Assembly: GCF_001411555.2 (NCBI RefSeq)
Contig: NC_049902.1
Location: 8,997,985-9,061,984, forward strand
Direction of reading: 5' to 3'
DNA length: 64,000 nucleotides
From: Juglans regia
Lineage: Eukaryota; Streptophyta; Magnoliopsida; Fagales; Juglandaceae
Shown: one piece after another, positions 47,061 to 60,066 of the stretch
Numbering within the stretch: position 1 is the first letter of the stretch
Layout of the letters: the number at the start of each line of letters is the position of its first letter
Program-made: the position numbers and the translations under genes
Notes under the pieces: generated by a model
Told to the model about the DNA's origin: nothing
The model's input: the letters and a program-made list of their open reading frames with translations, nothing else
Database searches by the model: none

Positions 47061-47654
47061 TTGAGTGATTTGAACGAGTAAGACGATGATGATCTTAGTT
47101 TGTATGTTGCAGAGAGGCAGAAAGATGGGAAAAATGAGGTTAGGGATGATGAGGCTATTAATTCTGGATAAGCCGGAACTCAGTGATTTCCATTTGTTGC
47201 TAGTGCCGATCCACATGTTCGAGTGCAAGGTGATGAGGCTATGGAGGATGGCGATAGCATGGTTGAATCATAATATGGTGATGGTGAGGAATTGCTTAGT
47301 CTGGACAAGGAGAGCGATGATCATAGTTCATGTAAGAAGTACCTTGGGTTTAATAAGAAGCGTGACATGAGGAGTAACATCACCTTTTCTGTAGGGATGA
47401 AGTTTAGGGACTGTAGTGTCTATAAAGATTTATTAAGAACATTTGCAATACAACAAGATTTTAATTATGCAAAATGATAGAAGATGGGTAACCGCATTGT
47501 GCAAGTTAAAATGTGGATGACAATTGGTTGTGTCATTGAAAAAAAAAGGGTAAAGTTGTTTAGAATTGTGTCAGGCATTATTATAACAAGAAAGCCTCTA
47601 GTAAGTGGCTGGCCAATCGTTTTATTGAAGATTTGAATATTTGTCCCACTTTGA

Positions 47655-48135
47655 CAGCATATGCATGCTCTTTTCCTTTATCCTAAAGTCAAGGATTTGA
47701 TCTTCTTAGAAATCTTTTCATATTATAGAATCGATTTACAAAACATTAATAGAAAATGTACACGCCTGAGAGATGAGGCTTTTTAAGTATTTTCAAATGA
47801 AACTTTCTTCTCGTATGTTTTTATTTATTTATTTTTTCATGTATATAAAGCTGTCGAGTTTGTGCCCCACTCTTGATAATGACAAATAGAACTTTTGAGA
47901 ACATCTCTTTTAGGATGCAATCACGTAGGCAAGTGAATGCGAAGTGCCTCAAAATTCTCTCGTGCTATTTTTAGCAAATAATGAGTTTGTATGTGATTTT
48001 TATAAACTTCCGCAGTTTTCGTGAGTACGTGGACGTAGGAGGTGATCAACTGGTCTCTCTCTGCTGCATGATCCTTTTCCTTTGTCCCAAGGTCAAGGAT
48101 CTGATCTTCTTATAACTCTTTTTATGATCGAAAGA
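47655..48135. repeat. Duplicated segment within the insertion that splits the MULE
   Basis: A block at about 47667-47725 (ctcttttcctttatcctaaa, then gtcaaggatttgatcttctt) recurs at about 48070-48120 (ccttttcctttgtcccaagg, then tcaaggatctgatcttctt). The rest of 47660-48290 has no MULE similarity and is AT-rich, so it is foreign to the transposase frame. Confidence 0.6.
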
Positions 48136-49833
48136 CCACATGATATGACTTCCAATAGAACAGAGATCCAAACCCCAAACACTAGCTTATGATATCTAAT
48201 TATAATTAATATATACACGATCACAAAGAACTAAAAAAATCATTTTTTTTGGGATTTCTTCATATAGATATATGTATGTCTTTTTGCATGCAAAAACTGA
48301 GTCAGGCATGGTGGTAGATTGATAACATCGTTGGATGCTTATTTCTTGAAGGGTCAATTTGGAGGCCATCTAATTGTTATGATAGGGAGAGATGGGCTGG
48401 GAACAATGACATGTTCCCAATAGCATTTGCCATGTGCAAGGCAAGGCTTCATGTGTCCTAGGCTTTTTGATATGTTTATGGATGATATTGACAATGTTGA
48501 TCATGGGCAGACATTTAAATCGGAAAGACAAAAGACGCATTTATTATTGACTCTTTTACTTATGTTAATTTTTTTAACATGCATGATATCTAATAAATAC
48601 TTACCCACTATTTGTCATGGTTGTAGGGGTTGGTTGAGATTTGACTCTGGATTGTCGATCATAGACCATAGATACTGTGTTAGACATATTTACTCTAATT
48701 TTGAGATTAAGGGATTTACAGGCAAGGCCTTCAAAGATGCATTGCAGCTTAGGCAGCAAACAAAACACAATTTGATTACTATATAGGTGTCATCAAAGAT
48801 ATGAACGTGAGAGCATTTGATTACTTGGATGCGATTAATCTAAATCTATAGTTAAAACATGCATTTAGGACCACATACAAGAGCAATATGCTATTGAATA
48901 ACATTGTAGAGTCTTTTAATGCCTGAATTGAGTCTACAAGCGTTATGCCCATGATGGAGATTATATGCACCCAATTGATGAACCGTATAAAAATGAAGAG
49001 GGAGGGGGCACAAGATGCCATTAATCCCATTTGTCAGAAAATAATGAAGAAGTTGGAGAGAAATAACGCGAAGTTGAGAATTTTGATTTGTCGTTGTAAG
49101 AATGACTTCGAGAACTCATATGGTGAGAAGAGGGTTGTTAACTGGATAAAGTAGACATGTATTTGTGGAGACTAGCAACTAAAGGGAATTCCATGTAGAC
49201 ATGCATGTGCAGCCATCTATGCTAAACATTGGTGTCCTAAGTCATTTGTCCATCAATGGTACTCGACGGATATGTATTTGAAGAGCTATGCACGTGATGT
49301 TACATATATGCAATGGCTTGATATATGACCCATTTTGAAGAAAAAGACCATATTAACTCAAATTGTTAGGCCATGAGTGAGAGACCAAAAGAGACCAGAA
49401 GAAAAAGTAAATGAAGTGCAAGAAAATTGTAGTGACATGTGGGAATTGTGGCGCAAAGGGGCATAATGCTAGAAATTGTTCAAAACCTCAAACCCCAAAC
49501 AAAAGAATATGGTCAAAGAGGGTTGAAAAGCCCAAGGTAACACAAAAAAAAAAAAAAAACAAAACAAAACAAAAACAATGGGGTATGATAAAGTATTATT
49601 GATTAATGAATTTGAAGATATTTTCTAAAATTATAATCGATATGCTGTATTTTTGTAGGCTAGGGCCTCGAGTATTAGAGCTAATGCATAGTCTAAAGGA
49701 TACTTGGAGGCTTATGGATAAGAGAAAACCTATAATCCATCACATGAACATGGTTCGTGGATAGATGCAACTACATCCAATTTTCCTATCTTTTAGCTGC
49801 TGCCACTTTCTTTATCTCTTTAAGCTTTGTACT

Positions 49834-52800
49834 CTATTTGTTTTTTTTTTTTTTTCCTAATCAAGCATATTATAGAATAAAAGGCAAAATTACAAGAGTT
49901 TAAGGTGGATCTTTCCCACTGTCAATAAACAAAAAACATCTAGGGAGATTATCTAGGGCTAAGCATCCAAAAGCGAGAATGGTTACTGCCCATTGTGCCA
50001 CTGAGTGCGCACATCAATTTTAGGATCGATGAATTTTTGCTAGTTTCCGTCTTTGGTGATGACGGAATATTTGTTGAATATTTGCAATGATGAGAGAGAT
50101 TTGCCAAAATACGGATGAGTCTAGGCTTTCAATGACTATGATAACATTTTGGGCGTCGCTTTCAATAATTGCTAGATTTTGTTGAGTTGTCATTTTGGAA
50201 GCTAGCAGTGCCACTGAGGCTTCAGCTACCAGAGTGTTTGAAGTTTGAATTTTTTCTGTTTTGATTTCCAAGATATCCCCATTGTGGTTCCTTCAAGTTG
50301 CTGATGCTATTGAGAAATTATTTTTTGACTACGGCATCAAAGGAGAAACTGTGAAAATTTGGAGGTGGAGGCTTCCAAGTTTCTTCTTGCCTTTTTTGTT
50401 TCTTTTCTCATACTTCCTTGTATTCCTCATAAATCTGACTTAGTTGACTAGTTGCTTTTTCCAGGGACAGGATAGTGAGATTGTGGATGATATCATTTAG
50501 TTTTCTCTAGATAAAATCTATGATAATTACTGTAAAAAACTAGAAGTGATTTTTTTCCTTGTCCCGTAGTCCCAAGACCTATTCAGGGTGTATGATCATC
50601 GTTATCCAATCTGAGATGGAGGTGATGGGCAAGTGTGTTAAATTTAATGGTCAGTTGCTTTGTTGCCATAGTATCTGATTTATTGCACATTTTATGAAAA
50701 GATGTAACAAAGTTTTTTCCACTTGATTGTACAGTGGACATTTTGTTGATTCAAGTTAAGGAACAATTGTACAGCCTTGATTTGGTGGGGAGTATGTTCC
50801 AGAGTAGCTTCGAGAGTAGTAGCTTGTGACAGTCATGGATTCTTAGATCCCAAAGAGGCTTGAAAAGCGCTATCATGGTATCTTGTTACACTGAATCTTG
50901 GTAGCTGATTGTTACATGGTAGGTTGTTTTAATCGAAAATTTCTCATTATAGTTTAGTATCCAAATGATCTTCTCTTGCCCCTGAAAGATTGCTGGCAGT
51001 GAAATTTTTTAGATTTCTGTGATGCTTTCCTGGTCAAAGAGATACATTTTTGGCGTGTCCCACGATCATGGATTATTTACAATTATATCCGAAACTGTGA
51101 GGAAAGGGTGGATTTAGTCCATACCTTAAATCGGCTTTGGTTTGAAATTTTCCACCGTTCTGACCAGATGTTGACTGAAAGACCATTGAGAATTTGGTAG
51201 CATCGTCCTTTTTTTAGTATGTCTCTAGTTTGAAGAAAACCTTTCCACAAGCATGAGTCTGACGGTTTTGATGTTGCGTTCCAACAATTTGTGTTTTGGA
51301 GGTATTTTGCCGAGAGAATTGAATGCCACAGGCCATTGTGTCTTTCGCTTAATTCATCTGGTTTTTTCTAGTAATACGTGATTCATTTTTTCCATCAATC
51401 TGAGTCCAAGTCCTCCTAATTTTTTTGGTTGGCATATGGATTTCCATGATTTTAATGTCATGTTATGAGTTTTATTTTTTGGGAATCCCTACCAAAAACT
51501 CTTGAAACTTGTGTCGAGGGCCTTGCAAACTAATTTTGGGAGTTGAAAGGAGATCATGTGGTCAGATGGGATGATGCTTGCCACTGATCTGATCAACATT
51601 GTTCTTCTTGCCTGTGATTAGAACTTTGATTTCCAACTTTCCAGTTTTTTCTCCACTTTGCTCAACATTTCTTTATAGTTCTCTCTTTTATTTTTGTTAA
51701 CAGAAGTTGGTAGGCCCAAGTATTTCATTCTTGCTGAAGATGCTTTGTAAGGAAGCCACTGAGATATAGATGATTTGGTTGTTGGACTTGTGTTCTTTGT
51801 GATGAAGATGGAGGATTTGCTTAGATTAACGTTTTGTTCCATCTATTGTTGATATTTTGTTAGGTTTTCTGAGATAACTTGAACATTTCTTTTTGTAACT
51901 TCTGCGAAGATAGTTGTGTCATCCGCAAATAGTAGGTGTGAGATGGGCGAACTGTTTCTATTAAGTTTTATCCCTTCAAGTGTACTTTGAGCTTCAGGTT
52001 TTAACAGAATTCTTGATAGTGCCTCTGTGACTAGTATGAAGAGGAAAGGCGAGAGCGAGTCTCCTTGTTTGAGTCATCGTTATGCTTTGAATAAGCCTCA
52101 TGGTGAGCCATTGATGAGAATGGAGAAGATTGTTATTGTTACACATTCTCTTATCAGGTTTATCGATGCTTGATTGAACCTCAAAGCTTTCATTACCATG
52201 AAAAGAAAATCACAGATCGAAAGTCTCTTCCATGTCAAGTTTTATGGCCATCAACCAAATTTTCTCAATTTTTCTTTTGAGATGGTGGAATAGCTAATGT
52301 GCAATTATGGTATTTTCTTTTATATTGCGACCTGAGACAAAAGTCGTCTGAAGGGAGGAGATAATATTTAGTAACATGACTTTAAAGCGATTTGCCAATA
52401 TCTTTGTAATGATTTTGTAGCTAACATTTGTGAGACTGATTGGGCGATATTGGCTTGGAAAATTCGGACTTGGGATCTTTGGAATGAGAGTTATGTTAGT
52501 ATGATTCATCTACTTCAAGAGTTTGCCGCTTCTGAAAAAATTCTGAAATGCTTGGACGACCTCTTTATTTATGATGTTCCAATAATGTTTATAGAAGAGA
52601 GTCGTCATGCCATCTGGACCTAGCGGTTTGTAGATTGGGATTTGTTTTAGAGCTCCTAATATTTCTTCTTCACTTGGTATCGCGTTGAGTAACTCATTGT
52701 CATGTTTCGAAATTTGTTTGTCAAAAATATTTTCAAGTTGCTCCGGGATTTACAGATTAGAAGAAGAGTATATTGATCTGAAATGATTTATAAATGATGA

Positions 52801-55800
52801 TTCAATAACGAGAGGGTCCATTGACCAGTTACCTAGTCCCAATTTGATGGAGTCTATGACGTTTCTTGTCCTTCGAATTGTTGTTATAAGATGGTAGAAT
52901 TTTGTGTTGAGATCCGTGGAGGTGAGCTAGGTGATCCGTGATTTTTGACACCATAGTATTTCTGCATTTTCTCTTTGCTCGTGTAGTTTATGTTGCAGGG
53001 ATCTTTCTTTTTCTTGATTGTGAGATGTCATTTGGCAGCTTTGAACTTCAAGTAACTCTCTTTCTAGATCTTGGACATTCTTCTGAATTTGCCCAAAGTG
53101 TATTTTGTTCCATAGTTTGAGTGCGCCTTTGGCTGCTTTGATTTTCTTGCAGAGAATGTAGGCTGGATTGACTTGATAGCTTTTACACCATGTTTCTTTT
53201 ATTATTTGGTGGCTGAGCGGCTCTCGAATCCAAAATTCTTCAATTTTAAAAGATGAGACTTGACGAAGATTTGCTGGATGATCAATGATGGCTTGATGAT
53301 GATGAGGCTAGATGTTGCAATGTTGCAATGATTTGCTATTCCCATATCTTTTATTTGACCATATAAATTTCGGACTCGTGAAACCAATGTCAATGAGATC
53401 GTTTCTACCCATGAGGGCTTTGAGGCCTTTGTTTGAGTTAATGATGGTTGGGCACCCATTGTGCTTCTCAGACTAGTCAATGAGATCATTAAAGTCGCCC
53501 ATACATACCCAAGGGCCCAGAAAAACTTGGTATATTGAGTCTAGATGTTTCCAAAAATTAGCTTTGTAGTTCCATTGGGCTGGTGCATATACATAAGTAA
53601 TTAACCATGGACGATGAGGAGGATCTGAGTAGACTAAAACTGAAATAACATTCATATTAATTTGTACATGTTCTAATTCTGCACTCGAATGCCATAAAAG
53701 TAAAAGGCCCCATTTTTTACAAGCTATTGGAAAATGAACAAAATGGTGAAAACCTAAACTATTTATTATAGATATGGTGCGTTCATCTAACACTAAGGTT
53801 TCCGACAAAAGATTACGTCTGGGTTATAAGTCCTAATATTAGTCATTAAGTTTCTGATTGTCTTGGATTGGGCTAGGCCCTGCAATTCCAAGCCAGTATC
53901 TTTATTCTACTGGGGGAGGCATTTTGAAGCTTGTCTCGCTTGCTTGTTTGGACTTTCCTGGAGGTGGTGGTGATGGTCTGCCATAAAGGGATATTCAAGT
54001 TTTCTCTTTGAATTTTTTTTCTTTTCCCATGAAGCCGGACTGCATTTCCAATGATGACTCTTCCATTTGTGATGCATTGGCTGAGAGTTTATCAGATGTT
54101 TGCTACTATTTTCATTATGCATTGGGATTTTCTCTTTGAGGGGTTTTGTTGTTTGAGGAGGCGGAGTGGTTATTGGGGATGGAGTGTTTGTCATGAAAGC
54201 AGATGGTGGTCTGGGTTTGTGGGATTGTTTGTGGGTTGTTTAGTGGAGGTTGAAGTTGATTTTTGTGGTGAGGTTTGACAGGGGTCTAGATTGAAGTGAG
54301 GTGGTGGGCTTCTGGGGTCTTGCTTATTTCTTGGGGATTGCTTGAGTGGCTGATCGTGTATGAGGCCTTGGTTTGGGGTGCGTTGGGCATTTGATTGCAT
54401 TGAGTTTGGGGTATTTCACTGGCCTTAATCAGTGGATTGATTTGGGTGGGCTTTGTAGAGGATTGGCTGGACTTTGGAGAGTGGTCAGCCTAGCTTTCAA
54501 GGAGTGGAGTGGGTAGGTTTTGTGGGCCGATGGTTGTGGGCTTGGTAGAGAAAATGTTTTCCTTTTGCTTATCAATGAAAATGGGCCTTTGTGTAATTAA
54601 ATTAGGGGATTTAGACTTGGGCTCACCTAGATGGGTTGAAGAAATCATGGCCCCATGTTTGATTAGTTATGTTTTGTAACTCTGCATTGCCGAGTATATT
54701 TGTCTCCACTGTGCCTTCAAGGTGTATGTGTTCTAGTTGACACAGATGCGATTGGTGGTGTGACTCCTGAGAGATTCTATGGCTTTACGGTCATTCTTTC
54801 TGCTGTTTTAAATCCTGATATAGCTTATAAAAGGGAAAGTTGGCTATGGATTGGATTGGACTAATTTGATTTGAGGCAGTGGTTGGTTCCACAGTGAAGA
54901 TATTATTTTCGTTGGTGGGAAATTGAATGCACTTGATTCATTGAAGCTGAACAGTGGTGAAGAGCTGGATGGCATCGTTAGCATGGAGCTTTCTTTGTGT
55001 TGCTGGGTAGTCAGAGACAGTGGGAAGAACTGAAGAAGCTTTGGAGTTTCCTTTGCAAAGGGATTTCTTTTACCTCGGGTAAGTAGATTTTGGTTTAGGA
55101 AAGCTATTCGATAGCTTCCTTCTTGTTGATTTTTTTAGAGATGTATTCTTTTCCCCTTGTTGTTTCTGTCGTGAGCCAAGGGAGGTTGAGCTGCAATTTT
55201 CGAAGGGTCCATTTCTGTATCTTACTTTCCTTCTATTTGTTGAGATGTCCGAGAGAAACTTGTGTTATTGAAATCCGCTCTAAGCCAAGGTTCATAGTTA
55301 TGCTTCATGGGAATTGATTTTAGATAGTTTCAAAAGATTTGGGAGTGACCCAATCTTCTACATGCATAGCAAAAATCAAACAGACGTTCATATTTTATGA
55401 AAACCCATATTTCGTGATTGATGTACCTTGGCATTGCAAATCCTTGTTGAATGGGTTTAGTGACATTGATCTCAACATTTATCCTAATGTATTTTATGTA
55501 GGCTATCCCATAGATTGGATTTTCTTCCACTTTGATCAAATTGCCTAATGCTTTCCCAATGTTGGTTTCATTCCTTAGTGTCATGGGGTCAAGGGGTAGG
55601 TTTAAGACTTGTTGAGAGACCTGGGGGGGCATGGCATGAGGATTAATAGGTGTCATTTGAAGTTTCATGGTGCTTGGTTTAAGACTTTTAGCTTGTCCTG
55701 GGGAGACCGAAATGTGAAGATGAACATATTTATTTCCAGATCTTCTAAAAGGAATTTTTGGATGAAGTTCCCTGTTTTCTTGATACTACAATGAATTGCA

Positions 55801-56078
55801 TATTTGTTGAGAGACTTGTTTGCTACCAATCTTTCTACTAAAACTGTGTCTGATATGGCTTTTGCTCATTCTAATGCAAGTTCAAGATTTAAATCTTGCC
55901 AAGAGAGAGCTTAAGTTCATATGATGAGTGAATCCAAATCCATTCGACGCTTCTAAGGTTTGAGGTGTTTGTTGTGAATGGTTGGAGGTTCTCAACTTGT
56001 GAGGAAAAGGAGATTGTTTTGTGGTGGTTGGAAGGAAAACACTACAGTTTGCAGAGGGACTCTAGTGAGAGAGTGGCT
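49834..56078 (-). mobile_element. Nearly full-length decayed LINE with endonuclease, RT and RNase H
   Basis: Minus-strand order 5' to 3'. ORF1 with a DUF4283-like part and CCHC-type knuckle (EIWVFIKYERLFDFCYACRR, 55400-55340). Proline-rich linker (54400-53900). Endonuclease (WLITYVYAPAQWNYKANFWK and VCMGDFNDLI, 53620-53475). RT (NITLIPKIPSPNFPSQYRPI at 52490, and the catalytic LLFADDTTIFAEV near 51925). RT thumb ([19 protein letters not shown], 51740). zf-RVT (51300-50600). RNase H (VAEASVALLASKM, 50230-50190). The T15 run at 49841-49855 is the poly(A) tail. An exact 11-bp repeat, agctttgtact, flanks it (49823-49833 and 56079-56089). Stops and frameshifts are frequent. The catalytic FADD box is preserved. 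Confidence 0.88.
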
Positions 56079-56089
56079 AGCTTTGTACT

Positions 56090-56578
56090 TTTACTTATCA
56101 GGCCACCAGCTTTGTTTGTTTTGGCCCTTTCTCTCGTTTCTATTTTATTAGTGGGCTTCTATACACATGGGCTAGACATGTTATATCTTAACTCCGACGT
56201 ACTTCTTTATCTTAAACTTAAAAATAATGAGTCATTTATTTATTTATAAATTATTTATGGATAATTGAGATGTGAAATTGAAATGCATAATATATAATTT
56301 GCATTAACATTAGCTAGTATAAGGTCAAAATGGATGCGAGAAATTGCTACCTTAGCTCTTACCCCATAGTTTATTACTCTTACTTCGATTTAAGTGATCC
56401 TCAAATTAAAAGAAAAATTAGTTTTAATTTTAATTTTCAAGATTCAAATGATCTGTTAAATAATGATGATTTTTTCTTTAATATAAATAACACGGAAAGT
56501 GGATACACATTTTATTCATTTACTTTCATTTTCCCCATCATGCATGCACTTTATTAATTTGTTTTCAAGTCATGGTAC
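56090..56578. other. Spacer between LINE and copia element, nothing recognised
   Basis: AT-rich; short frames without similarity. Confidence 0.5.
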
Positions 56579-56583
56579 TCAAC

Positions 56584-57191
56584 TATTGGGTTGTATGTTG
56601 AGCCTAGTTCGTGAGCAGAAAAGGCATAATCTGTGAGCTCACTAGAATGTCGCTCAACCTAGCGCTTGAGTGAAGCTCAACCCTTGAGTTCTGATGTGAG
56701 CTCGATAGTGGACTCGAGCGAAACTCAAACCGTGAATTTGCTCGAGTCTCGCACGACAGTGGGCTTGAACGAGACACAAATCCTAGTGTTCGTTCGAGCT
56801 GTGCTTGATACACCACTCAAGCCAATGTTCATTGGTTGTTCGCTCGAGGTGCACTTGACACTCCGCTCAAGCGAATGACGTATTTTTTGCCAATTAGGGT
56901 TTCCAGTGCCATTTTTTATAAATATGTAATATTTTGATCTTTTGTACACGTTTTTCAGCAATTTTTTGTGATAACAAAAGAGGCAAAGTGTGAGTGCATA
57001 TTGTGAGAGTGAAAAAGCCCTAGTGTGAGTGAGTTGATATTGTGTGATTGTAATATCTTCTGAATTAATAAAATCTCTGCAGCTCTATAGACTTAGGCAA
57101 GTTGCCGAACTACGTAAATTGTGTGTGTTGTGTGATCTTGATTGTTGCTCTTTTATTTATTTGTCATCGTTGATGTGTATTTTTCACAACA
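56584..57191 (+). repeat. 5' LTR of the pol-less copia element
   Basis: It starts TATTGGGTTGTATG. It holds many GCTCGAG/CTCGAGC-type words at 56640-56880, a TATA-like TTATAAATATG near 56917 and the R-U5 motif GGCAAGTTGCCGAAC at about 57103. Confidence 0.88.
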
Positions 57192-57927
57192 ACTGATACA
57201 AGAGCCAAGGTTTGGGTTCTGAAGAAGAATGATGGTTAGAGAAAAATTGAAAGCACTCAGGATCGAGAAGTTCAACAGCACTGACTTCGAGTATTAGAAG
57301 ATGTAGATCGAGGACTATCTCTAAAGGAAGAGCCTCCATCTTCTATTGTTAGGAAAAAAGCCAGAGAGAATGGATGATACTGAGTGGAATCTTTTAGATC
57401 GACATGTTTTGGGGGTTGTTCAGCTGACTTAATCCAGAACAGTGGCACACAATGTTATTAAGAAGAGAACCACGATGGATCTCATGACGGCTTTGTCAGG
57501 TATGTATGAAAAGTCATCGGCAAATAATAAAGTGCACCTGATGAAAAAGTTGTTCAACTTGACGATGTGAGAAGGTATGTTTATGGCCCAACACTTAAAT
57601 GACTTTAATACAGTCATAAATCAATTGTCTTCTGTAGAGATTGAGTTTGATGATGTTGGCATTGCTGCCAAATAGTTGGGAAGCCATGAGGATGGCAGAG
57701 AGCAGTTCAACCAGCAAGATGAAACTAAACTACGATGATATACATGACATGATCCTTATTGAAGAGATACGTAAAAGAGACCCTGGTGAGTTCTCGAGTT
57801 CGAGATTGGCCTTGAACGTTGACAATTGGGACAAAAGACATGATAAGTCAAGCTCTAAAAGTAGGGGTAAGAGTAAGATGAGATCTGGGTAGCAGCTTAC
57901 TTGCTGGAGTTGTGGCAAGTCGGGCTA

Positions 57928-58662
57928 AAGTTTTAAAAATCGTTCTGTTCCGGTTAGAATGACCATAACAGTAACCGGCACGGGGTAAGTACCTATTCTG
58001 TCTAGGGTCAATTTCTGCCGGAATGGTAATTCCTGTCCAAAATTAAGTTTAATGTTTGAATGAAGTTAAAATAATGGTCTTTTTGTAAACCAGTTGAAGA
58101 ATGATGGATAAAATTGTATTTTTATAGCCCAGTCAACTACCCAATCTTCTTATATGCCCTTCTTGTGCGAGACTCTATCCAGAAATCCCTGCCAAAACAC
58201 TTTTGGATGTTTGACTTGTCATCCATGTCTGACACCTAATTGGACCAATTCCATTTCTCGCCTAGTAAAAATTTATATGTGTGTTTTCAAAATTCTGACA
58301 CAAGACTCTTGGCAGAAGAATCCAAAAATTCAAAATTGGAACAAAAGTTCAATTTATAATGCTTTTTCAAAATTCTGCATCATGCAAGCAAGTCGGTGTG
58401 TTTACTATGATTTTAAAAATAAAATAATATATCAATAAATATGTGTTTTACATATATGTGTGTTTTTAAGATTTATATTAAAAAGTATTATTAAGTTTCT
58501 CAGTTATGTATATTTTTAAGACTTGTATTGACGTTATTTTGGAATATAGTTTTTTATATATAATTTATCCATTTAATGTCTATCTCGAAACGATACATCG
58601 AAATGTATCGGTACCGAAATATTCAGTTCCAGTGCTTCAACTGGAACTGATTTCAAAACTTT
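57928..58662. mobile_element. Inverted-terminus element splitting the gag zinc knuckle
   Basis: The knuckle CWSCGKSG is at 57902-57925, and its other half HIKRDC follows only at 58672, so about 740 bp are inserted between them. The insert starts AAAGTTTTAAAAATCG and ends TGATTTCAAAACTTT, an inverted pair. Subterminal gttctgttccggttagaatg and gttccagtgcttcaactgg are also partly inverse. It carries no coding sequence. The exact TSD is ambiguous; GGC on both sides is possible. Confidence 0.75.
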
Positions 58663-59459
58663 GAGCTAGGCCACATCAAGAGAGACTGTCAGAATAAGGA
58701 AAGTGATGAGAATGATGTTGTGAATGAAGTGGCTGAAGAAATATAGGATGCCCTAATCCTTGTCGTGCACAATCCGATTGATGATCAGGTGTTGGATTTA
58801 GAAGTTTTGTTCCATAGCACCTCACATTGAGAGATCATGCAGAACTACATTGCTAGTGATTTTGGAAATATGTACGCGGCTGATGGAGAGACACTGGATG
58901 TAGCGGGAGTGGGTGAAGTGCGCATCACACTTCCGAACAGGGCGTGTGGACTTTACAATAAGTCAGCACATTCCAGATTTGAAGAAAAACCTAATTTTAG
59001 TGAGACAACTTGATGACAACAGTTATGCAGTAGCATTTTTTGGAGGAGTGGGGAAGATCACTCAGGGTGCGCTGGTCTTGGCGCATAGTAAGAAATCTAA
59101 CTCTTTGTATTTGACATTAGTGCCTAGTGATGTACAGGAAGATACAGGAGTGCAAAAAGGCAGGTTTGGTTTCGCGAATCAGATGAGGAAGTAAAAGAGA
59201 GTCAGTTTTGCCATTCCTCATGTAAGCTTGGGGAAGTTGGCTAAGGTTGCCAAGATCGGTTCGAAACCGGATACTTCTAGTGCAGTGGGAGTTGTGAATC
59301 ACCCAGTGGATGTCTTGACTGAGGGCAATGCACGTGAGAGACTAAAGTTGGGCTCAATTTCAGTGTGTCTTCTGGCTTAAAGACGGGAACTGTAGAGGTG
59401 ATAGAGCTTAACTGGAAATAGTGGCTCGCATGTGGAGAACCAGTCTCCAAGTGAGAGAT

Positions 59460-60066
59460 TGTTGGGTTGTATGTGGAGCTTGGTTCATGAGCAGAAAAGG
59501 CCCGTGAGTTCACTCGACTGTCACTCGACTTAGCGCTCGAGTGAAGCTCAACCCATGAGTTTGCTAGAGGTGCACTCGATAGTGGGCTCGAGTGGAGCTC
59601 AACCCGTGAGTTCGCTCAAGTCTCATGTAATAGTGGACTCAAGCGAGACACAAACCCTAGTGTTCGCTCGAGTTATGCTCGACACACAGCTCGAGCCAAT
59701 GTTCATTGGTTGTTCGCTCGAAGCACGCTCGACATGCCACTCGAGCGAAGGATGTATTTTTGGCTAATTAGGATTTCCGGCACCGTTTTCTATAAATATG
59801 TAATATTTTGATCTCTTGTACACGTTTTTAGCAGTTTTCAGTGAGAACAAAAGAGGCAAAGTGTGAGTGCTTATTGTGAGAGAGAAAAAGCCCTAGTGTG
59901 AGTGAGTTGAGATTATGTGATTGTAATCTTCTCTGAATTAATAAAATCTCTGCAGCTCTATGGATGTAGGCATATTAGCCAACCACATAAATTGTGTATG
60001 TATCGTGTGATCTTGATCATTGCTCTTTTATTTATTTATCATCGTTGGTATGTGTTTTTCACAACA
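59460..60066 (+). repeat. 3' LTR of the pol-less copia element
   Basis: It starts TGTTGGGTTGTATGTGG and ends TTTTTCACAACA. It aligns throughout with 56584-57191, including the GCTCGAG-type words and TATAAATATG. Confidence 0.88.

Larger units (their letters stand above)
46340..49570 (+). pseudogene. Decayed MuDR-type (MULE) transposase gene
   Basis: Collinear remnants on the plus strand: N-terminal IGGTMDYLEN (46385), an acidic linker, and the MuDR N-terminal domain FSVGMKFRDCSVYKDLLRTF (47380-47440). The MULE transposase core follows, with AYFLKGQFGGHLIVMIGRDG (48330-48400) and IDHRYCVRHIYSNFEIKGF (48658-48715). Then come NNIVESFNA (48900) and the SWIM zinc finger C-x-C...C-x-H (CICGD, LKGIPCRHACAAIY, 49158-49220). 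A CCHC knuckle closes it (CGNCGAKGHNARNC, 49439-49480). Stops and a large insertion at about 47660-48290 break it. A TRIM interrupts the linker at 46794. Transposase activity is not expected. Confidence 0.85.
56584..60066 (+). mobile_element. Copia LTR retrotransposon lacking most of pol
   Basis: LTRs are 56584-57191 and 59460-60066 (about 608 bp, both ending TTTTTCACAACA). PBS TGATACAAGAGCC at 57194, and purine tract aagtgagagat just before the 3' LTR. Gag of UBN2 type: LDRHVLGVVQ (57390), KRTTMDLMTALSGMYEKSSA (57463), AQHLNDFNTVINQLSSVEIE (57585). Protease-region pieces: EIMQNYIASDFGNMYAADGE (58832) and HIPDLKKNLILVRQLDDNSY (58970). The frame then jumps at about 59160 to a short tail before the 3' LTR; integrase, RT and RNase H are absent. 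Flanks tcaac and ctaaac may be a mutated TSD. It is non-autonomous and decayed. Confidence 0.88.

Noticed and set aside
54051..54400. Frames within the LINE linker as a separate gene
   Set aside because: They lie between LINE ORF1 and endonuclease on the minus strand and are part of its proline-rich linker or its complement.
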